Shown here one piece after another: positions 25,826 to 33,322 of a stretch of 38,923 nucleotides of DNA. This DNA is from Streptomyces scabichelini (lineage in GTDB: Bacteria > Actinomycetota > Actinomycetes > Streptomycetales > Streptomycetaceae), in contig NZ_JAAKZY010000091.1 in the NCBI RefSeq assembly GCF_011045015.1, forward strand, positions 1 to 38,923, in the 5' to 3' direction. Below the pieces are notes generated by a model, which did no database searches, was not told the DNA's origin, and saw only the letters and a program-made list of their open reading frames with translations. How positions within the stretch are numbered: position 1 is the first letter of the stretch; each line of letters starts with the position of its first letter. Both the position numbers and the translations under genes were made by a program.

Positions 25826-26009
25826 CTCGGTCCGTGGGGCCTCGGTTGCGTTTAAAGGTGATCCTTTCGGATGTCCTTGGTCTCGCGGGCCGTTAACTTC
25901 TTTGTACTCCAGGACTGGAGGAAGCGGAAGTCCTCGCTGTACTTCTTTACTTTTGGGTTCAAAGAGGAGCGAATCGGTCTTCTGTGCCGCCGCGGGCTAT
26001 TGGGCGGGC

Positions 26010-26834
26010 TCAGCTCACCACCGAACGGCGTCGGCTCGCGTACCAGACCAGTCCCGCGGTGGCCGCCGCCGCGCCTATCGCGGCCGCCGCGACCAGGGCA
26101 GGCCGGGGCGGCACGGACAACCGCTGCTTCAGCCGCACCGGGTGGTGGAAATCGAGAATGGGCCACGCGCGCGCGGTGGCCTCGCGGCGCAGCGTACGGT
26201 CGGGGTTGACCGCGTGGGGATGGCCGACGGCTTCCAGCATCGGGAGGTCGGTCGCCGAGTCGCTGTAGGCGTAGCAGCGGGAGAGGTCGTACCCCTCGGA
26301 CGCGGCCAGCTCCTTGATCGCCTCCGCCTTCGTCGGGCCGTACGCGTAGTACTCCACCTCTCCGGTGAAGCAGCCGTCGTCGCCCACGACCATGCGGGTC
26401 GCCACCACGCGGTCGGCGCCGAGCAGTTCACCGATCGGCTCGACGACCTCTGTCCCGGACGTGGACACGATCACGACGTCGCGCCCGGCGATGTGGTGCT
26501 CCTCGATGAGGGAGGCCGCCTCGTCGTAGATGATCGGGTCGATCAGGTCGTGCAGCGTCTCTGCGACGATCTCCCTGACCTGCCGCACGTTCCAGCCGCG
26601 GCACAGCGCGGACAGGTACTCGCGCATCCGCTCCATCTGGTCGTGGTCCGCGCCGCCCGCGAGGAAGACGAACTGGGCATATGCGGTACGCAACACACCG
26701 CGGCGGTTGATCAGCCCGCCTTGGTAGAACGACTTGCTGAACGTGAGCGTGCTCGACTTCGCAATGACCGTCTTGTCCAGGTCAAAGAAGGCCGCTGTGC
26801 GGGGCAAGGAGTGGTTTTCCACGAGCCTGAGCAT
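26010..26834 (-). CDS. HAD-family phosphatase (SerB-like, HAD-IB)
   Basis: A 274-aa HAD hydrolase of subfamily IB. Motif I FDLDKTV holds Asp18 and Asp20; VIVSTSG is motif II; and YSDSATDLPML is motif III-IV. A C-terminal hydrophobic helix (about 246-266) followed by RRR suggests a membrane anchor. Relatives include phosphoserine phosphatases, but this group, found next to the ssd-tad genes (Rv3661 in mycobacteria, linked to morphological differentiation in Streptomyces), has no proven substrate. Confidence 0.88.
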   Translation of the reverse strand: MLRLVENHSLPRTAAFFDLDKTVIAKSSTLTFSKSFYQGGLINRRGVLRTAYAQFVFLAGGADHDQMERMREYLSALCRGWNVRQVREIVAETLHDLIDPIIYDEAASLIEEHHIAGRDVVIVSTSGTEVVEPIGELLGADRVVATRMVVGDDGCFTGEVEYYAYGPTKAEAIKELAASEGYDLSRCYAYSDSATDLPMLEAVGHPHAVNPDRTLRREATARAWPILDFHHPVRLKQRLSVPPRPALVAAAAIGAAAATAGLVWYASRRRSVVS

Positions 26835-27416
26835 AGGCGCCCACCATTCGGCGTAAGGTGGGGCGCGTGGGTTTGCCTGAGAGGCCTCTCGGGTACACCA
26901 TGGAAGTCACGGATCGTTCGCGACCGTGCTAACCCGGTCCGGCTCCTCCCCCCCCGAGTCGGCCGTGGGGACGACCCCCGCTCTCCCCCCCGGCGGGGGT
27001 CGTCGCATGTCCGGATGGGTTTTCTCCCTTTCTTCGCTGAGCACCGGGCCGCCCTGCGCGGCTTCGGTGCTTCTTCGCGTGTACGCATGATCCGTCACCG
27101 TGTGTAGTCGTCAGGCTGCTCTGTGGAAGTCTGCGGAAGTCGTACAGGGGTCACCGGTATGGGTGAACGCGATATTCACAACCGTCGAGTTGTCCACAGT
27201 TATCGAGCAAGATCCACACGATTTTCGGGATCGCTGCACCGTGATTCCAGCGCGTGCCGCCGGGTGCGAGTTCATGGCCGGTTCGGTTTGTCCGGCGGCT
27301 ATGGCCGGTTCGTATCGGCGGTTCATATGGAGGACCGGTTGCCGGTTCTCACGCGTGAGCGGGATTCGCGGGGCCGGAGGGGCTTCGCGAGGAAGCAGCG
27401 AAGGGGGATGGAGATC
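26835..27416. promoter_or_regulatory. hairpin-rich intergenic region with a DnaA box
   Basis: About 580 bp without a convincing gene. It holds the palindrome GAGAGGCCTCTC (26879-26890), a 12-bp stem with arms 26970-26981 and 26993-27004, and a stem AGCACCG...CGGTGCT (27040-27071). TTGTCCACA at 27190-27198 is an exact match to the Streptomyces DnaA-box consensus. The promoters of the HAD gene and of the tad operon must be here. Confidence 0.5.
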
Positions 27417-28520
27417 GTGGCGGGAGCCATCACGCACGACCGGCCGTCGGCCGCGGAGGGGCGGCAGGGCGGGCCGTTGATCGTCACGGAGGACGTGGAA
27501 CTGCTGGACGACCTGCTGAGGCTGTGCGCCGCGGCGGGCGCCCGGCCCGAGGTCCATCACGGGGTGCCGGAGCGTGGAGGGGGCTGGGAGACCGCGCCCT
27601 TGGTGCTGGTCGGCGATGATGCCGCGCGACGTGTGCGGGGGGCCTCGCGCAGGCGCGGAGTGGTGCTGGTTGGGCGCGATCAGGACGATTCCGGGGTGTG
27701 GCGGCGGGCCGTGGAGATCGGCGCCGACCATGTCCTGTTGCTGCCCGATGGCGAACAATGGCTGGTCGACCGGATCGCCGACGTGGCCGAGGGAGTCGGC
27801 CCTCCCGCGCTCACCGTTGGCGTGATCGGCGGTCGCGGCGGGGCCGGTTCATCCACGCTGGCCTGCGCGCTCGCTGTCACCTCGGCGCGCGAGGGGCGCC
27901 GCACACTGCTCGTGGACGCGGATCCGCTGGGCGGCGGAATCGATGTACTCCTCGGCGGCGAGAAGGCCGATGGCCTGCGCTGGCCGGCTTTCGCCGCCTC
28001 GCGCGGCCGGGTCGGCGGCGGCGCCCTGGAGGAGTCGCTGCCCGAACTGCACGCGCTGCGTGTCCTCAGCTGGGATCGCAGTGACTCCGTCGTCATCGCG
28101 CCCGAGGCAGTACGGGCGGTGCTGGCCGCGGCTCGACGGCGGGGCGGCACGGTCGTCGTGGACCTGCCGCGCCGGGTCGACGAAGGCGTCGCGGAGGCCC
28201 TCGCCCAGATGGACCTGGGACTGCTCGTGGTCCCCGCCGAGCTGCGCGCGGTCGCGGCGGCCGGGCGGGTGGCGTCCGTGGTCGGCATGGTCCTGCGCGA
28301 CCTGCGGGTCGCCGTGCGAGGGCCGTACGCGCCCGGCCTGGACGACAAGGAGGTGGCGCGTCTGCTCCGACTCCCCCTGGCGGGCGAATTGCCCGTGGAG
28401 ACGGGGTTGTCGGCGGCGCAGGAGCGCGGGGCTCCGCCCGGGGGAGACGCCCGAGGGCCGCTCGCCCGCTTCTGCTCGGCGTTCTGGCAGCGGGCCGCGG
28501 TCGCGGGAGGGGGCGTATGA
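27417..28520 (+). CDS. ssd: septum-site-determining / TadZ-like protein Ssd
   Basis: A 367-aa MinD/ParA-family protein that opens the Tad cluster. The Walker A site reads GGRGGAGSST (138-147): both lysines of the deviant P-loop are missing, as in many TadZ/Ssd proteins, so ATP hydrolysis is doubtful. VDADPLGGGID follows. I chose GTG 17 bp... specifically GTG 27417, 9 bp after AAGGGGG; ATG 27408 would add three residues but has no spacer. The stop overlaps tadA by 4 bp (ATGA). TadZ proteins place the pilus machine at the pole; Ssd affects septation in mycobacteria. Confidence 0.82.
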   Translation: MAGAITHDRPSAAEGRQGGPLIVTEDVELLDDLLRLCAAAGARPEVHHGVPERGGGWETAPLVLVGDDAARRVRGASRRRGVVLVGRDQDDSGVWRRAVEIGADHVLLLPDGEQWLVDRIADVAEGVGPPALTVGVIGGRGGAGSSTLACALAVTSAREGRRTLLVDADPLGGGIDVLLGGEKADGLRWPAFAASRGRVGGGALEESLPELHALRVLSWDRSDSVVIAPEAVRAVLAAARRRGGTVVVDLPRRVDEGVAEALAQMDLGLLVVPAELRAVAAAGRVASVVGMVLRDLRVAVRGPYAPGLDDKEVARLLRLPLAGELPVETGLSAAQERGAPPGGDARGPLARFCSAFWQRAAVAGGGV

Positions 28521-28552
28521 GCGGGGGCACGCGTGTGCGTGCCGGGCGGTCC

Positions 28553-28732
28553 GGCGGGCGTACGGGAGTGGGTTCGCCGGCGGATGCAGGGCCGTTGGGC
28601 GGGCAGACGAGTCCGGGTCGGTCTGCGGATGCGGGGCTGTCCGGCGGGCGTGCGGGCGTGGGCTTGCCCGCGAACGCGAGGCTGCCGGGTGGGCGCATGG
28701 GTGTGGGCCGGCCCGCCGATGCGGAGCTGTTG
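28553..28732 (+). repeat. 45-bp tandem repeats in the tadA start
   Basis: Four degenerate 45-bp units encode residues 13-72 of TadA, each beginning GG[RQ] and containing [PS]A[DN]A. The repeats precede the conserved domain and look disordered. Confidence 0.75.
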
Positions 28733-29539
28733 GACGGGGTGCGGCAGTGGCTTGCCGAGAGTGGGGCCGAGCCGACTCCGGCGCGGGTGGCACAGGCGTT
28801 GCGGGACCAAGGGCGGGTGCTGGGCGATGCCGAAGTGCTGGGCGCGGCCGAGCGGTTGCGCTCCGAGCTGGTCGGGAGCGGCCCACTGGAACCGCTGCTC
28901 GCCGACCCGACGGTGACCGATGTGCTGGTCTCGGCGCCCGACCGGGTGTGGGTGGACCGGGGCGGCGGCCTGGAGCTGACGGCTGTCTCCTTTCCGGACG
29001 CCGCGGCCGTACGACGTCTCGCGCAGCGACTCGCGGCCGTGGCCGGGCGACGGCTCGACGACGCGCACCCCTGGGTCGACGCGCGGCTTCCGGACGGTAC
29101 GCGTCTGCATGCGGTGCTGCCGCCGGTCGCGGTCGGCTCGACGTGCCTGTCGCTGCGGGTCGTACGGCCGCGGGCGTTCACGCTCGACGAACTGGTGGCC
29201 GCGGGGACCGTGCCGCCGGGCGGCGACCGGGTGCTGCGGGCGCTGCTCGACGCCCGGCTGTCATTCCTGATCAGCGGCGGTACGGGCAGCGGCAAGACGA
29301 CACTCCTGAGCGCCCTGCTGGGGCTGGTCGGACCGGGTGAGCGGATCGTGCTCGCCGAGGACTCGGCGGAACTGCGCCCCGACCATCCGCATGTCGTACG
29401 CCTCGAATCCAGACCCGCCAACCAGGAGGGCGCCGGTCTCGTCACCCTCCAGGACCTGGTGCGCCAGGCCCTGCGGATGCGACCGGACCGGCTGGTCGTC
29501 GGCGAGGTGCGCGGGCCTGAAGTCGTCCATCTGCTGGCC

Positions 29540-29586
29540 GCGCTGAACACCGGTCATGAGGGTGAGTGCCTACACAAACCATACAC
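29540..29586 (+). other. attL junction
   Basis: tadA sequence ends at GGTCATGAGGG; GGG at 29560-29562 is the shared core. Element sequence begins with TGAGTGCCT at 29563. GAGTGCCT (29564-29571) and AACCAT (29577-29582) are the P-arm half-sites that mirror those of attR. Confidence 0.88.
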
Positions 29587-29790
29587 GCAAGTCGGCTGGT
29601 CAGTGGGGCAGTACGCACGCGCCCAACTGCTCTCGCACGTACGGCAGTTGAGGCACGGGACAGAACGCACTGGACGGGGCGGTACCGCGCGATGAGCCTT
29701 GATCAGCGGCCCGCTGAGGGCATGAAAGATCCCCGGCCACCTCCCGGGGGTAAGAGGGTGACCGGGGCCGCCAGAGGGCACTCAGGGCCG

Positions 29791-29886
29791 CTAGTACGAG
29801 GGCATGAGCGTTGAGCCGCAGGCGCAGACCAACACGTTGCCGCACCGCTCGTACCGGTGTTGCCCGTCTTCGTAAGCCGTGCACAT
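29791..29886 (-). CDS. 31-aa Cys-rich miniprotein
   Basis: ATG 29886 overlaps the TGA of the upstream gene (TGATG), so translation is probably coupled. The peptide begins MCTAYEDGQHRYERCG and has four cysteines (2, 15, 21, 23), the last three as C-x5-C-x-C, which could bind zinc. It is the last of four coupled genes on the left arm of the element. Function unknown. Confidence 0.55.
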   Translation of the reverse strand: MCTAYEDGQHRYERCGNVLVCACGSTLMPSY

Positions 29887-30221
29887 CAGATCCAGTCCCC
29901 CGGCTCGGCAATGTACGGGCGGGTGATCACTTCCCGGTACTCAAGATGAGTCGGGTTGGCCTTGAGGTGAGCTTCGGCCCAAGCTGTGCCGTCCGTGGCT
30001 TTCCCGCTCATCTCGCTTATGGCCGTGCAACCGTCCGCCTTGCACTGCATGTGAAAGGTGGTCGGCTCGGCGCCCGTCCGCTCGACGTCCGGCATGATCG
30101 TGTACTCGCGGAACCGGTACTTCTTCCTCGTCGTCAGAGCCCCTCCCAAGTGGGACTCAATAGCGGCGCCCAACTCGTCGGCACGCTGTGACAGTTCGTC
30201 GCGCTCCGTCGGGGCAGTCAT
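29886..30221 (-). CDS. DUF7848-like small protein
   Basis: A 111-aa protein. Residues 35-100 (TTFHMQCKADGCTAISE, then WAEAHLKANPTHLEYREV) resemble the small actinobacterial DUF7848 type: a C-x4-C pair, a Trp-containing helix, then HxxxNPxHxxY. The start overlaps the upstream gene (ATGA 30218-30221). Such proteins are common in Streptomyces mobile elements. Function unknown; family assignment is from memory of the pattern. Confidence 0.65.
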   Translation of the reverse strand: MTAPTERDELSQRADELGAAIESHLGGALTTRKKYRFREYTIMPDVERTGAEPTTFHMQCKADGCTAISEMSGKATDGTAWAEAHLKANPTHLEYREVITRPYIAEPGDWI

Positions 30222-30409
30222 GGCGCAACCTCCACGGGAACGATCTTCTCAGGATCGGCCTCCCACTCTTTCCCGCCGTGTTCCGGCCGGAGCATCACGC
30301 GCGTGCTCCCCCCATGGGGCAGACCCATGAACTTGCCGGTCCTGCCGGTCGCTGTGTCCAGTACGAGCGTGCCCACGGCGGGGAGTCGCACCACCAGGAA
30401 CTTACTCAC
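30218..30409 (-). CDS. small protein of unknown function
   Basis: A 63-aa protein. GTG 30409, 4-5 bp after GGGAGG, is the likely start and overlaps the upstream stop by 4 bp. The sequence (VGTLVLDTATGRTGKFMG, then VMLRPEHGGKEWEADPEKI) looks like a small beta-barrel, of a type common in Streptomyces accessory DNA. I do not know its function. Confidence 0.7.
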   Translation of the reverse strand: MSKFLVVRLPAVGTLVLDTATGRTGKFMGLPHGGSTRVMLRPEHGGKEWEADPEKIVPVEVAP

Positions 30410-30666
30410 GCTGCCTCCCCGTATCGCGCCCTGAGCCATTTGGGCGCAAAGATCGACCGAGCGAGGATGCGCGCGCATTCCTCGTCGGCGTAGTTGTCTC
30501 GCACAGTTCCCGACGAGGGCCGAGGGTTAATGCCTACGAGCACGGCACGGGGGGTGACCACGCCGCACCGGACGCAAGTAGCCCACCGGAATGGGGTAAC
30601 GATCTCCGCTTGCCCCGGACCGGTGGGCCCGGGGTCAAGAGGCTTCTTTAGCGCGCGTGCGCTCAC
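30406..30666 (-). CDS. small protein with a CxxC pair
   Basis: An 86-aa protein, first gene of the left-arm operon. GTG 30666 follows AAGGGGG at 7 bp. It contains CVRC near the middle and a basic C-terminal helix (APKWLRARYG). Function unknown. Its promoter faces that of the 84-aa gene across a 178-bp region with CTTGC repeats. Confidence 0.65.
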   Translation of the reverse strand: MSARALKKPLDPGPTGPGQAEIVTPFRWATCVRCGVVTPRAVLVGINPRPSSGTVRDNYADEECARILARSIFAPKWLRARYGEAA

Positions 30667-30676
30667 GTCCGACCCC

Positions 30677-30811
30677 CTTGCATAGCTTGCTAGATGGGCA
30701 GTCAACGACTGAGGCAGTGCCCGGCTCCACTACCTTGCATGAACTTGCACGTGGATGTTGCCGCAGGCGGTCTTGACGAGGATCACCACGAGGGCAAGAT
30801 GGCTGTGCAAG
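30677..30811. promoter_or_regulatory. CTTGC operator-like repeats in a divergent promoter
   Basis: CTTGC occurs at 30677, 30686, 30734 and 30744, in two pairs 9-10 bp apart (CCTTGCATAGCTTGC and CCTTGCATGAACTTGC). The reverse complement GCAAG follows at 30794 and 30807. The helical spacing and the divergent promoters suggest binding sites for the element's XRE regulator, which is inference. Confidence 0.5.
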
Positions 30812-30843
30812 TCCAAGCAAACCGCGCACTGACGGAGGCTGAC

Positions 30844-31098
30844 ATGGCGCTACGGTTCGTCGGGATCGACCCGAACACCGATCACGACCACTGCCCTACT
30901 GTGTGGGCTGACGAAGAGTCAGGAGAGCTTGTAATTCAGGGTTGGAAGGCGAGCCCCGAGCTTCGGGCAGCCTGCGAGGAAAACACACCGGCTAACGGGC
31001 CGATCCCGGACAGCGAGGAAGTCATCAGGATTCCGGCGCGCATGATGCCGATGATCAGGGAAGCGTGCGATGCCGTCGAGCGTTCCGCCGTTCAGTGA
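30844..31098 (+). CDS. small acidic partner protein of the XRE cassette
   Basis: An 84-aa protein starting MALRFVGIDPNTDHDHCPTV, preceded by GGAGG at 5 bp, so this start is preferred to ATG 30799. It contains IRIPARMMPMIREACDAV near the end. Similar small proteins often precede DUF6879 and XRE genes in Streptomyces. It overlaps the next gene by 29 bp. Function unknown; an antitoxin-like or regulatory role is possible. Confidence 0.7.
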   Translation: MALRFVGIDPNTDHDHCPTVWADEESGELVIQGWKASPELRAACEENTPANGPIPDSEEVIRIPARMMPMIREACDAVERSAVQ

Positions 31099-31585
31099 GC
31101 TACTGGCCAACACCAGGGAGTTTGCCGTTCACCTGGAAATGCGGGATGACTACGGCAGCAACCCACGGCTAGAAGCATGGCAGCGCGGGGAGCGCGTTGA
31201 CTGGAACAACCGCGAAACATGGTGGCACCCGTTCCACCAGACCATTGCGGACGCCGTCTCCCGTGGCGTAGCAATTCGCCGTGCACGCGTCGTGTCGGAG
31301 CCAGTTAGCGAATACATTCGCTGGGAGCACTACGCGACGCAAGCCAATGTCATTGCTGGCGAAGAGGTGCGCTGGTTGCCGCGCAGGCAGGCGACGGGTT
31401 TCCTGGTACCCGCCAATGACTTTTGGCTGTTCGACGGAAACCTCCTCCGCATCCACCACTTCGCCGGGGACGGCAGTCACGTCACAGACGAACTCAGCAC
31501 CAACGCACGAGACCTGAAGTGCTGCACTTCGGCATTTGAGGAAATCTGGCAGCGTGCCATTCCGCACAGCGAATACAAGATCTAA
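31070..31585 (+). CDS. DUF6879 family protein
   Basis: A 171-aa protein with the typical DUF6879 run: FAVHLEMRDDYG near residue 18, RGVAIRRARVVSEPVSEYIRWEH in the middle, WLPRRQA, ANDFWLFD, HFAGDG and IPHSEY at the end. These proteins are usually encoded beside Scr1/WhiJ-type XRE regulators with DUF5753 domains in actinobacteria, as here, and have been suggested as toxin-like or signalling partners. AGGGAAG lies 5-6 bp before ATG 31070. Biochemical activity is unknown. Confidence 0.85.
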   Translation: MPSSVPPFSELLANTREFAVHLEMRDDYGSNPRLEAWQRGERVDWNNRETWWHPFHQTIADAVSRGVAIRRARVVSEPVSEYIRWEHYATQANVIAGEEVRWLPRRQATGFLVPANDFWLFDGNLLRIHHFAGDGSHVTDELSTNARDLKCCTSAFEEIWQRAIPHSEYKI

Positions 31586-31606
31586 GAACACCCGGGCAGC
31601 CAACTT

Positions 31607-32455
31607 ATGTCTTCGTCTCCTTCGTCCAGGGCTCAAGAGGCCAGGGCAGCCGTAGCCGGTCGGTTGCGGGAAATGCGCCTTGACGCGGGAATTACAGGGC
31701 GCGAGTTGGCTGCTCGCTGCGGTTGGAGCGAATCCAAGTCATCCCGAATAGAGCATGCCAGGACACCACCTAGTGACTCCGACATTCGCGCATGGTGTGC
31801 AGCGTGCAGCGCGCCGGAACAGGCCGATGACCTCATTGCGGCCAACCGGCAAGCAGACTCCATGTATGTGCAGTGGAAGCGGCTACAGCGAACGGGGCTG
31901 AGGCGACTACAGGAGTCGGGCGTACCGCTGTATGAGCAAACACGCCAATTTCACGTCTACTGTTCCAATGTGGTACCGGGCTTCTTTCAGACGCCCGGCT
32001 ATGCAACGGCCCTACTGACTTCAATTGCGAAGTTTCGAGGAACACCGGACGACGTGGCGGACGCCGTTACGGCGCGTATGAACAGATCCCACGTCATCCG
32101 TGAAGGTGACCACCGCTTTGCGGTACTGATCGAAGAATCAGTCTTGCGATACCGGATAGGAAGCGCCGAAGTCATGGCCGCACAGCTTGGCCACCTGCTG
32201 TCAGTTATGGCGCTCCCCTCAATCTCGCTGGGCATCATCCCGTTCACGGCGCCCCGGGAATCCTGGCCCCTGGAGACGTTCACTATCTTCGATAGCCAGC
32301 GGGTACACGTCGAGACTCTGTCGGCATCTATCAAGGAAACGCAGCCAAGTGATGTGGCGCTGTACGTGAAAGCGTTTGGGAACCTGAAAGATATTGCCGT
32401 TTATGGGGCGGATGCTCGTTCGCTCATCACATCAGCCATCGACTCTTTGGCTTAA
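31607..32455 (+). CDS. XRE regulator with DUF5753 (WhiJ/Scr1-type)
   Basis: A 282-aa regulator. Residues about 15-70 form a Cro/cI-type helix-turn-helix (GRLREMRLDAGITGRELAAR, then SESKSSRIEHARTPPS), and residues about 95-275 form the DUF5753 domain (FHVYCSNVVPGFFQTPGYA; LIEESVLRYRIG; LPSISLGIIPF). This is the class of WhiJ and of Scr1-family antitoxin-like regulators. It closes the rightward three-gene cassette and probably controls the element's divergent promoter. No clear ribosome site precedes ATG 31607. Confidence 0.88.
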   Translation: MSSSPSSRAQEARAAVAGRLREMRLDAGITGRELAARCGWSESKSSRIEHARTPPSDSDIRAWCAACSAPEQADDLIAANRQADSMYVQWKRLQRTGLRRLQESGVPLYEQTRQFHVYCSNVVPGFFQTPGYATALLTSIAKFRGTPDDVADAVTARMNRSHVIREGDHRFAVLIEESVLRYRIGSAEVMAAQLGHLLSVMALPSISLGIIPFTAPRESWPLETFTIFDSQRVHVETLSASIKETQPSDVALYVKAFGNLKDIAVYGADARSLITSAIDSLA

Positions 32456-32479
32456 CTCGCCGAGCATTCACGCAGAAAT

Positions 32480-32521
32480 GGCCCTCAGAGTCACCGGAAA
32501 TCAACCGGAGCCCCGAGGGCC
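32480..32521. terminator. terminator after the XRE gene
   Basis: GGCCCTC (32480-32486) pairs with GAGGGCC (32515-32521), with an inner CCGG/CCGG stem. It is 25 bp after the XRE stop, ahead of the convergent 60-aa gene. Confidence 0.65.
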
Positions 32522-32670
32522 GTTCTCGTCTGTGCGGGGCCGGTAGGCGGGCCCACAGCAGGACCTAATGGGGCATCAGATACTACTCTGTGTGACGAAT
32601 CAGGGTCGAGCCGGCGCGACCCGTAACAGTCATAAGTGGACACAGCGGACCACCCTCGATCACGCTCCGT

Positions 32671-32853
32671 TCAGTAGGCGTCGGCCCACGACGTCACGCG
32701 CCGATCGGCGGTCACGGAACGGCCCTCAAAGCGCCTGCGGCGTGCCCCGAGAATGGCCAGACAGTCAGCGGGCGGAAACGTCCACAGAGGGGCGCGGAGC
32801 GTCTCGTCAGACTCGGCGGCGAGCCGCTTTAGTCGGTCCTGGTAGTCGTTCAA
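32671..32853 (-). CDS. 60-aa protein of unknown function
   Basis: TTG 32853 lies close after GGAGGA and opens a 60-aa frame (MNDYQDRLKRLAAESDETLR start). It contains a WTFPPADCLAILG segment. Charged and helical at the N-terminus. It is the last leftward gene before the XRE cassette. Not recognised. Confidence 0.55.
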   Translation of the reverse strand: MNDYQDRLKRLAAESDETLRAPLWTFPPADCLAILGARRRRFEGRSVTADRRVTSWADAY

Positions 32854-32877
32854 ACATTCCTCCGAAAGGCAGCAATG

Positions 32878-32909
32878 AGCCCCGGGAATCTCAAGGGAAA
32901 CCCGGGGCT
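32878..32909 (-). terminator. hairpin between the 59-aa and 60-aa genes
   Basis: AGCCCCGGG (32878-32886) pairs with CCCGGGGCT (32901-32909). It can end the leftward transcript of the 59-aa gene. The stretch 32910-33084 holds nothing that I recognise. Confidence 0.75.
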
Positions 32910-33084
32910 CTTTGGTAATGCAGCGAGGTTGCAGTGCGTCAGCCTGCCCGGTTCACGCTGTGTCACGTGATCCACTCTCTGAACCGGGCGAACCGGACAA
33001 AGCCCTCCCCCGCGTTCTGGCGTCCATGATCGTTAAGGGGCCCTCCCCAGGGGGGTGTCACGCTCCGTGGTCGATTCCGCTGAG

Positions 33085-33264
33085 CTATTCGCGCTCGTGC
33101 TCCGCCAATAGCTCATCCGGCCACGCCGTGCCGTCAGCGGGTAGCGCAAGCTTGGCGCGCATCAGCGTCAAGGCCACGTTGTCCGGAACCTCAAGCTCAT
33201 CGCCGCTGGAGTAGACCTCACCGGCGAATATGAATTGGTGACCAAAGCCAACTCGCAAGCGCAT
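33085..33264 (-). CDS. 59-aa phage-like small protein
   Basis: ATG 33264 follows a near-perfect AGGAGGAACA ribosome site. The protein begins MRLRVGFGHQFIFAGE and contains GDELEVPDNVALTLM. Its layout (short beta strands, GEVYxxGDExEVPD, then a helix with 'A-L-L') resembles the small proteins that often follow phage capsid genes. It lies 58 bp after the 233-aa gene, same strand. Comparison with phage proteins is by pattern only. Confidence 0.68.
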   Translation of the reverse strand: MRLRVGFGHQFIFAGEVYSSGDELEVPDNVALTLMRAKLALPADGTAWPDELLAEHERE

Positions 33265-33322
33265 TGTTCCTCCTAAGGGAATGGGCGGGCCAGCGCACCC
33301 AGCACTAACCTGCCCTAATGTG

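Larger units (their letters stand above)
28517..29695 (+). pseudogene. tadA: tadA, 5' part, interrupted by the element
   Basis: Codes for the first 348 residues of the TadA/CpaF-type secretion ATPase: Walker A GGTGSGKTT at 254-262 and Walker B RLVVGEVRG near 325-333. The true frame stops matching at HEG in NTGHEG, at base 29562; beyond that 44 codons of element sequence run to TGA at 29695. The His box (GHEGGCGTVHAN) and C-terminal domain are at 36964-37273. Without them the product cannot be a working ATPase, so pilus assembly from this cluster is probably off while the element is present. The N-terminus bears four 15-residue repeats. Confidence 0.93.

Noticed and set aside
25940..25970. tRNA T-loop-like GGGTTCAAA word, considered as a tRNA or an attachment site
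   Set aside because: No acceptor or anticodon stem can be formed around it.
25852..26166. Leftward 104-codon frame with an apparently sensible end (KYSEDFRFLQSW...)
   Set aside because: It has a TTA codon, no ribosome site, overlaps the HAD gene end and lies in the structured, AT-rich RNA region.
32568..32918. 116-codon rightward frame opposite the 60-aa gene
   Set aside because: Composition is Arg/Ser/Gln-rich without motif, and it runs through the terminator at 32878-32909.
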